Source: Candidatus Zixiibacteriota bacterium | GTDB lineage: Bacteria; Zixibacteria; MSB-5A5; GN15; FEB-12 | DNA length: 15,156 bases | Assembly: GCA_022564135.1 (NCBI GenBank) | Contig: JADFLZ010000015.1 | Location: 1 to 15,156, forward strand | Direction of reading: 5' to 3' | Shown here: in pieces, positions 1 through 5,820 of the stretch | Layout: every line of letters starts with the position of its first letter | Numbering within the stretch: position 1 is the stretch's first letter | Notes under the pieces: generated by a model | What the model was told of the DNA's origin: nothing | Database searches by the model: none | What the model saw: only the letters and a program-made list of their open reading frames with translations | Translations under genes and position numbers: made by a program

Positions 1-2254
1 ACAGCTCCATATACTGCCTGCCGATATATTTGCCGCGGTAAGTCAGCCGCCAGTTGTTCTTCTGATAATCGACTAAAATTCCTGCAATGACGTTCGGAAA
101 GAGCGGTTTCTTTTTGCCTTTAAAATCTACTTTGACGGATTCCGAAATTGCGACAGGGTTATTTGAGGCGTCCACTGTATCAAAGACATAAAATAATGTC
201 GTATCATAATTTCTGATGCGATTGTGGTTAATTGATAAATCGCCGCTAATTAAAATTTCGCCGTTAGGTTTTATTGACCCGCTAAACTCAACACCGGCCA
301 TAATTGCTGCGTCGATGTTGATGGTGATTTCTCTGTCAAGCTGGTCCAGGCCGCCCTCAAATACATTCTCGTTGTTAAACCGCGAAAGATACAAATCCAC
401 GCCAACTTGATATTTTTGGCCACGATGGCGCACACCGCTGCTGACTTCAAAGACCCTTTCATTATCGATAGTAGGCCTGCCAAATTCAAACAAGCTGTCA
501 CCAGAATTACTTAATACTTCTAACTGTGGAAATTTATCCGGGTCATTGGCATCGTAAATGTTCGCATCGTTTGGCAGACGCGAAGCTACTGCAAAATTCA
601 GATAGGCGTTCGTATTGTGAGATAAGGAATAATTCAGGCCTGCTTGCGGAGCAAAAAACAGCCAGTCCAGGTCAAACTGATGTCCCAAAAATGCTCCCAT
701 CTTTACCTGTTTGAGGTCATATCTTTCATAACGAAACTGCGCTTTGATTCGGGTAGTGAGCCTGTCAGACAGGCGATAAAATTCAGAGCCAAAAAGTGAA
801 CCGACATATTTGGTTCCGAAATATTGATAGTAACGGTGACGCGGATTAAGTGATCCCGCTATATGCTGGGACCAGACAACCTGTCCCCAGTGATCGGATT
901 CAAAATAATAGAACGACCCGCCCAGTGCATGTCTGCCGCGATCATGATTGATTTCTATGCGAGAATTCCAGCCCACCTGATTTTTTTCGACCCATTTTTG
1001 CCGCACCAGATCGCCTCTTTGATATGGCTGCGAAGTTGTGCTGTCAATTTCGATGAAAGATGAGGCAATGTTATAGTCGCTGAATTTTCTGCCATCTTTG
1101 AACTGTTCAAAATACCCCTTGCCGCGAATGTAAAAAAGTGTGTTGTAAAGTGTACTTTTATCGTTCAATTGATAGGTGTTGTGAATCTGATAATGCGGCT
1201 GGTTAAAATTATCAGTTTCGTTGTCGTAAGTAAGCGGATTATATCGCCTGTTGGATTCCAGCAGACTTTTAGGAACTCCCCAGAAAGTCAGATGCAGCTG
1301 CATCGGCCCGCCATAGACGTGTAATTCGGTTGTCATCCGGGGATCAATTCTTGCCGCCGAAAGATAATAGGCCCAGCCGTTGTACCAGCTATTGTGGCGG
1401 TAACCTCCGGTGCGCTGCTTCGAAAACCGTCCGGAAAAAGCCCACTTACCGTTTATCAAACCAGTGGAATACTCTATGCTCTGCTTGTAGATATCGCTGA
1501 TTTGTTTACCATCAGCTGTGTAAATTCCGTATCCGGTGGTGAGTGTCGTTTTACGCTCGCGTCCAAGAGTGTTGGTCGCCACATTAATAGAACCACCGAA
1601 CGAGGCATCACCATAGAGGGAGTTACCGGCACCGCGCAGCACCTGTATATCGGTGATATTGGCAGCAAAATCCGGCAAATCAGTAAAATAAGTGAAATGG
1701 TCCTCGGGGTCATTCAGCGGCACGCCGTTGATATAGGTAGCGATGCGCTGCATATCGAAGCCGCGTATTCGCATATAACTGTATCCCAGTGATGCCCCGC
1801 CGTCAGTATAAACATGTACATTGGGAGTATTATTTAACAATAAAGGGAACTCACCTACAGAGTAGTCCCTTTCGATTTCCTGCCGAGTCACATTATCGAA
1901 TGCCACCGGTGTTTCGTCCCATTTGGCGCGCTCAGCGGTTACTACTATTTTATCCCACTGATAATATTTAGTTTCGAGGGCAATTTCCAGCGGCAACTGC
2001 CCGATTTTAAATTGCCTCGGATAAAAGCCGACAGATGAAAAAGTCACTCTGTTGACAGACTCGGGAATTTCCAGCTTAAACCAGCCGGAACTGTCGGTCT
2101 TGGTCCCAAGGCCTTCGACATTGGTGATAACCGACACCGCTTCAATCGGCTGACCGTTTTGGTCAACTACTTGTGCGGTTAATTCCTTTGCTGATGCACT
2201 TAAAGGAAAACACACCAGTAAAATTAGGATTGCTGTAGCTACGCTACTTCTCAT
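1..2254 (-). CDS. TonB-dependent outer-membrane receptor, probably thiamine-related (3' end outside window)
   Basis: An open frame runs without a stop from an ATG at 2254 to the window edge, giving 751 codons; the C-terminal part of the barrel is missing. Residues 1-22 are a signal peptide (cleavage near SASA/K). Residues 24-95 resemble a carboxypeptidase-regulatory-like beta-sandwich (GQPIEAVSVIT, then SVGFYPRQF). A TonB-box-like DKIVVTAE lies at 101-108. A plug domain follows at about 115-228, with RIRGFDMQR, INGVPLND and LRGAGNSLYGDASFGGSIN. The rest alternates in the beta-barrel manner. GAGG lies 8 nt before the ATG. Such receptors use TonB-ExbBD energy to import scarce ligands across the outer membrane. 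A TPP riboswitch and terminator lie in its leader, so the substrate is inferred to be thiamine or a thiamine precursor. The receptor call is firm; the substrate rests on the riboswitch. Confidence 0.93.
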   Translation of the reverse strand, partial: MRSSVATAILILLVCFPLSASAKELTAQVVDQNGQPIEAVSVITNVEGLGTKTDSSGWFKLEIPESVNRVTFSSVGFYPRQFKIGQLPLEIALETKYYQWDKIVVTAERAKWDETPVAFDNVTRQEIERDYSVGEFPLLLNNTPNVHVYTDGGASLGYSYMRIRGFDMQRIATYINGVPLNDPEDHFTYFTDLPDFAANITDIQVLRGAGNSLYGDASFGGSINVATNTLGRERKTTLTTGYGIYTADGKQISDIYKQSIEYSTGLINGKWAFSGRFSKQRTGGYRHNSWYNGWAYYLSAARIDPRMTTELHVYGGPMQLHLTFWGVPKSLLESNRRYNPLTYDNETDNFNQPHYQIHNTYQLNDKSTLYNTLFYIRGKGYFEQFKDGRKFSDYNIASSFIEIDSTTSQPYQRGDLVRQKWVEKNQVGWNSRIEINHDRGRHALGGSFYYFESDHWGQVVWSQHIAGSLNPRHRYYQYFGTKYVGSLFGSEFYRLSDRLTTRIKAQFRYERYDLKQVKMGAFLGHQFDLDWLFFAPQAGLNYSLSHNTNAYLNFAVASRLPNDANIYDANDPDKFPQLEVLSNSGDSLFEFGRPTIDNERVFEVSSGVRHRGQKYQVGVDLYLSRFNNENVFEGGLDQLDREITINIDAAIMAGVEFSGSIKPNGEILISGDLSINHNRIRNYDTTLFYVFDTVDASNNPVAISESVKVDFKGKKKPLFPNVIAGILVDYQKNNWRLTYRGKYIGRQYMEL

Positions 2255-2294
2255 GACATCAACCTCGCTTTTCTTTGGCGCTTAGTCTGAAGAA

Positions 2295-2331
2295 TGTCAT
2301 CCTGAGTCCGCCGCAGGCGGAAGGCATGACA
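2295..2331. repeat. Imperfect hairpin, TGTCAT...ATGACA type intergenic repeat
   Basis: The outer arms TGTCAT (2295-2300) and ATGACA (2326-2331) are complementary, CCT pairs with AGG, and the inner arms TCCGCC (2307-2312) and GGCGGA (2316-2321) close on a GCA loop, with small bulges. The element lies in the receptor leader between the riboswitch terminator and the start codon. Similar TGTCATCCTGAG-type hairpins occur as dispersed intergenic repeats in many environmental genomes. Only one copy is seen here, so its repetitive nature is inferred. Confidence 0.5.
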
Positions 2332-2415
2332 AAACGACCCAAGCACACTTTAGTTTTTGCAAGATTTCCGTCCTGAATCTATAGGTTGTCCGCGACCAGG
2401 CGAACTAACGGAGAT

Positions 2416-2439
2416 AAAAATCCCCCGATATATCGGGGA
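2416..2439 (-). terminator. Intrinsic terminator paired with the TPP riboswitch
   Basis: On the minus strand CCCCGA and TCGGGG form a perfect stem around TATA, followed by GATTTTT. It starts immediately after the aptamer, 163 nt upstream of the receptor ATG, so it is placed to stop transcription before the gene. The 3' end of the aptamer (GGGA, 2448-2445) can alternatively pair with the terminator's 5' arm (TCCC, 2439-2436), giving a possible antiterminator when TPP is absent. This pairing is inferred by eye. Confidence 0.85.
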
Positions 2440-2441
2440 CC

Positions 2442-2515
2442 GTTTCCCTACGCCGGCATTACCCGGATCAGGTCATATGAGGGTATGTTCTCAGGCGGAC
2501 ATTTACGCCACCCCC
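2442..2515 (-). promoter_or_regulatory. TPP (thiamine pyrophosphate) riboswitch, THI element
   Basis: The minus strand carries the conserved TPP aptamer pieces in order: GGGGGTGGCG at the 5' end, CTGAGA (2494-2489), ATACCCTC, ACCTGATCCGGGTAATGCC, then GGCGTAGGGAAA. The match to the THI-box consensus (CUGAGA; ACCUGAUC-GGUAAUGCC-GCGUAGGGAA) is close throughout. A terminator follows directly, so binding of TPP most likely ends transcription of the TonB receptor gene. Confidence 0.95.
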
Positions 2516-2540
2516 AACGGAATTCTGTTTACGTCTATAT

Positions 2541-2569
2541 ATTATAAATTTGAGTTTCGAAGGCAAGTT
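2541..2569 (-). promoter_or_regulatory. Possible promoter of the riboswitch-controlled receptor
   Basis: The AT-rich block upstream of the aptamer contains TATAAT (2546-2541, minus), which would place the transcript start shortly before the riboswitch. No convincing -35 hexamer sits at 16-18 nt; TTGCCT is nearer than usual. The assignment rests mainly on position. Confidence 0.35.
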
Positions 2570-2695
2570 TTATTTGGGGTGACCGATCAAAAGCTCGGAG
2601 CTGGAATACATTATTCAGGCATTAATTTACCTCTTGCAAATAATGAATATTTATCTATAATTGATTTAGGTACCTCAAGCTTAAGGTCTTATTTT

Positions 2696-3187
2696 ATGCA
2701 GTCACTTTTGCAAAATTATACATGCCCTGTTCTAATAGCTATATTCATTATATTGTCAACTAATTCATGTTCAGACGCTGGAATTGATCCTAGTAAACCC
2801 AGTTTCACAGGTATTACCGAAACAAATGAAACAGGTCAAGTATTGTCTGTTGACCCGGATGATTGGTCATGCGATGAACCAATAATTCGCCCAGATTCTT
2901 CAGATTCTACGATACAAAACATCCTGCCAAGTAAGTTTTGCTTTGGACCGGCCTATCCGAATCCGACTAATGGTCGCACATCCATTGGTATGGCATTCCC
3001 AGTATCAACTCATGCAACAATTATTGTCTTTGATGGAGGTTCGTTTACAGACACGCTATTTAACCAAGCATTTGCGGCTGGGCAATTTGTCTTTGAATGG
3101 AACGGCGAATCACTGCCGAAAAAAATATATCGATTTACTATTTCTACAAATGATTGGAATTCCTACGGCGATGTTGAGTTGCGTTAA
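2696..3187 (+). CDS. Lipoprotein-like secreted protein with C-terminal FlgD/T9SS-tail-like domain
   Basis: I chose the ATG at 2696 (163 aa) because AAGG lies 9 nt upstream and because the open frame further upstream runs through the TPP riboswitch on the other strand, so it cannot be coding. Residues 1-24 form a hydrophobic signal ending in LSTNSC, with Cys25 as a possible lipidation site in a loose lipobox. Residues 30-75 are polar and acidic. Residues 80-163 follow a pattern typical of FlgD-Ig-like or type IX secretion tail domains: PAYPNPTNGRTSI, then a hydrophobic strand ending IIVFD, then FVFEWNG and IYRFTIS. Such domains often end large secreted proteins in FCB lineages. Here the tail is most of the protein, so it may be a small surface protein or the remnant of a larger one. 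No specific function is recognised. Confidence 0.7.
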   Translation: MQSLLQNYTCPVLIAIFIILSTNSCSDAGIDPSKPSFTGITETNETGQVLSVDPDDWSCDEPIIRPDSSDSTIQNILPSKFCFGPAYPNPTNGRTSIGMAFPVSTHATIIVFDGGSFTDTLFNQAFAAGQFVFEWNGESLPKKIYRFTISTNDWNSYGDVELR

Positions 3188-3223
3188 TTCTGCGCATCGT
3201 TAATAATTTCCCCCAAGTAAATG

Positions 3224-3253
3224 AAAGGCAGAACTACTTTCAGTCCTGCCCTT
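3224..3253. terminator. Hairpin between convergent genes, possible bidirectional terminator
   Basis: AAAGGCAG (3224-3231) pairs with CTGCCCTT (3246-3253), one pair being a wobble. It sits between the stops of the lipoprotein gene (plus) and the hemoglobin gene (minus). On the minus strand it is followed by CATTTACTT, a weak U tract. The position fits a shared terminator. Confidence 0.45.
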
Positions 3254-3271
3254 GTCCAATTTATTCTAACT

Positions 3272-3769
3272 CTATTCTTCTATTTCTTCCGTCGCCGTTA
3301 CAATATCACCCTTGGTTGGGCCGACTAAGGCTAGTAATTCGCCCTGCTCTTTTTCGGGGACGTTAAATTCGTTTAAGGTCGCTACAAAATCTACCACCAT
3401 GGCGTCCCACTCTTCTTCGTTGATATTCAAATGGGCGTGAGAATCTACCATGCTCCGGCCAGTATAAACCTCGGGGCCGCCGGAGAGACTGCAGATCAGC
3501 GCGGTTAAGTGAAATTTTATGCCGGCTGCGGGCACCTCCTTGCGGGCTTTGTCAATCAGCGGGTTAGCATTGAGAATTTCATTTACCAGCAGCTTCTCAA
3601 TAAGTACGTCCACTACCGATGCAATAGCGTAAACGCCTCCCAGACGATCATAGAGCGATTTTTCCGGCTCGGCAGCTTTTTCCTCCTGCGCCATAACCAA
3701 CTGACCGGCAAATGCGAAAAGAACCGCTGCTACCAATAAAACAGCAAGAATTGACAGTTTTTGCCTCAT
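3272..3769 (-). CDS. Exported group 1 truncated hemoglobin
   Basis: The product (165 aa) starts with a signal peptide (about residues 1-27, cleavage VMA/QEE), followed by a truncated globin domain. Matches to the group 1 (trHbN-type) family are LYDRLGGVYAIASVV at 39-53, LTALICSLSGGPEVYTGRSM at 88-107 and SHAHLNINEEEW at 110-121. His111 is the expected proximal heme ligand, and PEKEQGELLALVGPTKGDIV resembles the family's C-terminal helix. The usual aromatic pair of helix B (Phe-Tyr, with Tyr at B10) appears as Leu56-Ile57, so the distal pocket may differ from NO-detoxifying relatives. The ATG at 3769 is preceded by GGAG at suitable spacing; the 40 further open codons upstream are leader. The protein probably binds heme and O2 or NO in the periplasm. 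The ligand role is inferred. Confidence 0.9.
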   Translation of the reverse strand: MRQKLSILAVLLVAAVLFAFAGQLVMAQEEKAAEPEKSLYDRLGGVYAIASVVDVLIEKLLVNEILNANPLIDKARKEVPAAGIKFHLTALICSLSGGPEVYTGRSMVDSHAHLNINEEEWDAMVVDFVATLNEFNVPEKEQGELLALVGPTKGDIVTATEEIEE

Positions 3770-3827
3770 AATGAGACTCCCTTCATGAAAAATTTTCTGC
3801 AAGATTGGGCAGACAATGTTACCCTCC
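3765..3827 (-). promoter_or_regulatory. Conserved 5' leader of the hemoglobin gene (copy A)
   Basis: This segment, ending in the start codon, matches 4955-5017 at 56 of 63 positions with no gaps. It includes GGAGGGTAACATTGTCTGCC, a 5-bp stem (TCTGC/GCAGA) whose loop contains one of the differences, the Shine-Dalgarno GGAG and the ATG. The start codon itself lies in the small inverted repeat CTCAT-T-ATGAG. It may be a shared regulatory RNA segment or simply a recent duplicate. Confidence 0.7.
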
Positions 3828-3842
3828 AAATTTCTACTTACC

Positions 3843-3870
3843 AAGTTATGACTCTGTATTACCGGCGCAA
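3843..3870 (-). promoter_or_regulatory. Putative hemoglobin promoter
   Basis: TTGCGC (3870-3865) and TAACTT (3848-3843) are separated by 16 nt, upstream of the conserved leader. The duplicated copy has TTGCGC and TACTTT with the same 16-nt spacing, although the spacer sequence has diverged, which supports these hexamers as functional or formerly functional. Confidence 0.5.
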
Positions 3871-4120
3871 GCAGTTTTTTTGATTTCAATTTCTGTAATT
3901 TTGGCTGTTCAATGTTAACTCAATTTTATTTAGCTCCCTAAAACTATGTGCAGCTTAAATTCCGCCACCAAAAGAGCAGGCGGCGGGGTACATGATGGTG
4001 TCTGACAGTAGCACAGCACCAAAAGGCTGTTTTTGCATATCAAAATTACACTTGCGGTTTCGTTCAAATTGTCCAAAATTGTCAATAATTCTATTGACTT
4101 AAACTAATTTTGGAGTGCAA
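3871..4120. other. Intergenic stretch upstream of lipoprotein gene
   Basis: No gene is seen. A short hairpin (CCGCC/GGCGG, from 3962 to about 3983) and a perfect inverted repeat at 4081-4098 are the only structures visible. It separates the divergent hemoglobin and lipoprotein genes. Confidence 0.6.
4081..4098. promoter_or_regulatory. Perfect 7+4+7 inverted repeat, possible operator
   Basis: GTCAATA and TATTGAC flank ATTC, ending 22 nt before the lipoprotein ATG. Just upstream AAATTGTC occurs twice in tandem, the second copy running into the repeat. The TTGTCA overlapping the left arm could be a -35 element, so a bound protein would affect initiation. The regulator is unknown. Confidence 0.4.
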
Positions 4121-4768
4121 ATGCAATTGCGAATCGTCTTAGGTCTCTTAGCTATTACGGCGATGATTCTTGGCTGCGCTGGAGCACGCTACAATGTGGT
4201 CAATAAGAGAATGATAGAAGTGGTGCCATTTCCAGAATTTTTTGTAGTAGTTTGGAATTCGGATTCTTCCGCGGTCCGGGACCTACAATACTCCACTAGT
4301 TCAGTTGCGGCTTCTTTGAAGCGAGCTAAATTCAACGTTTTTGGCGAAGCATTTATCAACGAAATCAAGAGTGTGCTGAAATATGATTATCAGTACTCGT
4401 TTCCAATCAATTTCCTTAATATGGGTAAGGTTTCAATTTCTTTTACATTAGTCGAACTGCATAGTATTCCTTCAGCTAGAGTATCTTCGGTGATGAATAC
4501 CAAAAGTGACCGAACTTTGCCCTCCCCGAGTGAAAGTGAGAAAAGAGCAATAGATGAAATTAATGCAGCGTGGAGCTCACAAAACTGGGTATTGGAAAAG
4601 AACTCCGGTGTTGGAAAAGTCATGGTCGTTTTTACCAATTTGTCGAATCAAGAGATCGGTCGCTTTCAGATGAACTCAAAAGGAGAAGCTATTAAACCAG
4701 AGGACGTTTCCAGAGAAATCAATAAGTGCTTCGAAGAACGGAACTATCTCAAGACTCAATTTAGATGA
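4121..4768 (+). CDS. Lipoprotein of unknown function
   Basis: The ATG at 4121 (215 aa) is preferred to the GTG at 4115, because the GTG overlaps the Shine-Dalgarno GGAG (4112-4115), which sits 5 nt before the ATG. Residues 1-18 are a hydrophobic signal ending in the clear lipobox MILGC, so Cys19 should be lipidated. The remainder is a mixed alpha/beta-looking soluble domain without long hydrophobic stretches. It includes FPEFFVVVWNSDSSAV near residue 38 and a hydrophobic strand, VGKVMVVFTNLS, near 166-177, and ends with a charged helix-like segment. No family is recognised. It stands alone on the plus strand between minus-strand genes and probably has its own promoter. It acts presumably at the inner face of the outer membrane. 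Confidence 0.8.
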   Translation: MQLRIVLGLLAITAMILGCAGARYNVVNKRMIEVVPFPEFFVVVWNSDSSAVRDLQYSTSSVAASLKRAKFNVFGEAFINEIKSVLKYDYQYSFPINFLNMGKVSISFTLVELHSIPSARVSSVMNTKSDRTLPSPSESEKRAIDEINAAWSSQNWVLEKNSGVGKVMVVFTNLSNQEIGRFQMNSKGEAIKPEDVSREINKCFEERNYLKTQFR

Positions 4769-4917
4769 TCTTTAACAGAACTGGCCAACATCAATTGCTA
4801 GCCGTTCATGAATGCCGCCCCTAAAGATCAACCCCCGGCGATCACGGTGGTCGCTGACAGATAAAACAACACAATGAAGCAAAATTTTCCGAATAGTACG
4901 GAATTATCTATTGTTTC
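4769..4917. other. Intergenic stretch with one short hairpin
   Basis: No coding frame is supported. An imperfect hairpin, GCGATCAC/GTGGTCGC (about 4838-4854), may be the end of the lipoprotein transcript, but no T tract follows it. Confidence 0.4.
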
Positions 4918-4959
4918 TCAATGTTCAATGGCGTATGTCATTGATAGACTTCGTCTCAT
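4918..4959 (-). pseudogene. Remnant of a hemoglobin gene start (13 codons)
   Basis: An ATG at 4959 follows the duplicated leader with a good Shine-Dalgarno (GGAG). It encodes MRRSLSMTYAIEH and then stops. The first residues parallel the intact gene's MRQKLSIL, with Met, Arg, Leu and Ser retained at the same positions. Downstream sequence no longer resembles a globin in any frame I could follow. The simplest reading is a decayed duplicate; an alternative is a leader peptide. Confidence 0.5.
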
Positions 4960-5017
4960 TATGAGACTCCTTTCTTAGAAATTTTTCTGCAAGATCGGGC
5001 AGACAATGTTACCCTCC
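4955..5017 (-). promoter_or_regulatory. Duplicated hemoglobin leader (copy B)
   Basis: It is identical to 3765-3827 at 56 of 63 positions without gaps, with both arms of the TCTGC/GCAGA stem and the GGAG kept. The inverted repeat around the start codon is longer here (GTCTCAT-A-ATGAGAC). It leads into the 13-codon remnant, so it either survives by chance or acts as an RNA on its own. Confidence 0.7.
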
Positions 5018-5031
5018 GGTTAACTTCTCAT

Positions 5032-5059
5032 AAAGTATTAGTCGGAAATATGAGCGCAA
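5032..5059 (-). promoter_or_regulatory. Putative promoter of leader copy B
   Basis: TTGCGC (5059-5054) and TACTTT (5037-5032) lie 16 nt apart, at nearly the same distance from the leader as in copy A. It starts about 30 nt after the stop of the beta-barrel gene, so the leader could also be reached by read-through. Confidence 0.4.
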
Positions 5060-5090
5060 GTAATTTTTGGTTTTTGTCTGGAAACTTTTT

Positions 5091-5600
5091 TTAAATGCCA
5101 AATAAGATTCCAAACATGATTCTTAAATCGGGAATGTCACCAATACCAAAACGAGCTTCAAAATTATATTTATTGCCGCCCTGCATGGGGATTTTCATAC
5201 CGGCAGTAAGGCTCAGACCAACTTCGGTTGAAGCGCCTTTTCCCGAAGCAAAAAACAAAGTCGGGCCGGCGGCACCGTAGAAAGTCAGGCCGGATTTTGG
5301 CAGCGGCAGAAGATACCAGCGCAGATCGAAGTTTGCGGCGGTGCCATCGCCGCCAAGCGAAAAATCAATACTCGGCGCAAAGACCGCCGTTCCTGCAAAA
5401 CGTCCAAATTCCCCCTGGCCGCCAATTAAAAACTGGCTGGCGCTATTATCAATGCCTATTCTGGCGCCCAGTGAATAGTTTTTGGATCTGCCTTTTGATT
5501 TCTTTTTATTCTGAGCTTCGGCAGCTACGCTAAAGACGAATAGCAGCAGAACTGTCAGTATGAAAGTCTTTGAAAAAACCTTATTTCGCGCAAACGTCAT
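5091..5600 (-). CDS. Small outer-membrane beta-barrel protein
   Basis: The product has 169 aa, with a signal peptide at 1-29 (cleavage near AEA/Q) followed by a basic stretch (KKKSKGRSK, 32-40). The rest is a run of amphipathic beta strands with Gly-rich turns: YSLGARIGID, FLIGGQGEFG, NFDLRWYLLP, LTFYGAAGPTLFFASG, VGLSLTAGMKIP and YNFEARFGIGD, ending in IMFGILFGI. This is typical of 8-stranded OmpA/OmpW/opacity-like porin families of about this size. GAGG lies 9 nt before the ATG. No binding motif identifies a ligand, so only the general class can be given. The gene is monocistronic as far as can be seen; the copy of the hemoglobin leader follows it. Confidence 0.8.
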   Translation of the reverse strand: MTFARNKVFSKTFILTVLLLFVFSVAAEAQNKKKSKGRSKNYSLGARIGIDNSASQFLIGGQGEFGRFAGTAVFAPSIDFSLGGDGTAANFDLRWYLLPLPKSGLTFYGAAGPTLFFASGKGASTEVGLSLTAGMKIPMQGGNKYNFEARFGIGDIPDLRIMFGILFGI

Positions 5601-5820
5601 TTTGTATTGCCTCTTTTACCTATTTGAAACATCGTTTTCAGCTATGTCTTTAACTTACTAAGTCAGCCCCATCAATCAACTATTATCGGCATAATCTGTC
5701 TTCTCTTAGTGGTAGATTTTTGGGCACTTGCGGAACCAACTGCTTGCCAGAATGTTAAATCTTTATCAGATTAAGTGTAATATTCGTTATCAGCGGTATT
5801 TAACGAAAAAGGAGATAGAA

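Noticed and set aside
2357..2695. N-terminal 113 codons open in frame with the lipoprotein at 2696
   Set aside because: They cross the TPP riboswitch and its terminator on the opposite strand, have no signal of coding, and would bury the signal peptide inside the protein.
3770..3889. 40-codon N-terminal extension of the hemoglobin
   Set aside because: It is the duplicated leader; copy B has a stop in the corresponding frame, and the signal peptide begins at the ATG at 3769, which has a good Shine-Dalgarno.
3962..4880. Possible degenerate repeat between 3962-4025 and 4815-4880 flanking the lipoprotein gene
   Set aside because: Only scattered matches (shared GGTG and CTGACAG) remain after gaps are allowed; this is within what chance gives for GC-rich intergenic pieces.
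5228..5533. 101-codon open frame on the plus strand
   Set aside because: It is antisense to the beta-barrel gene, has no Shine-Dalgarno and a composition unlike a real protein.
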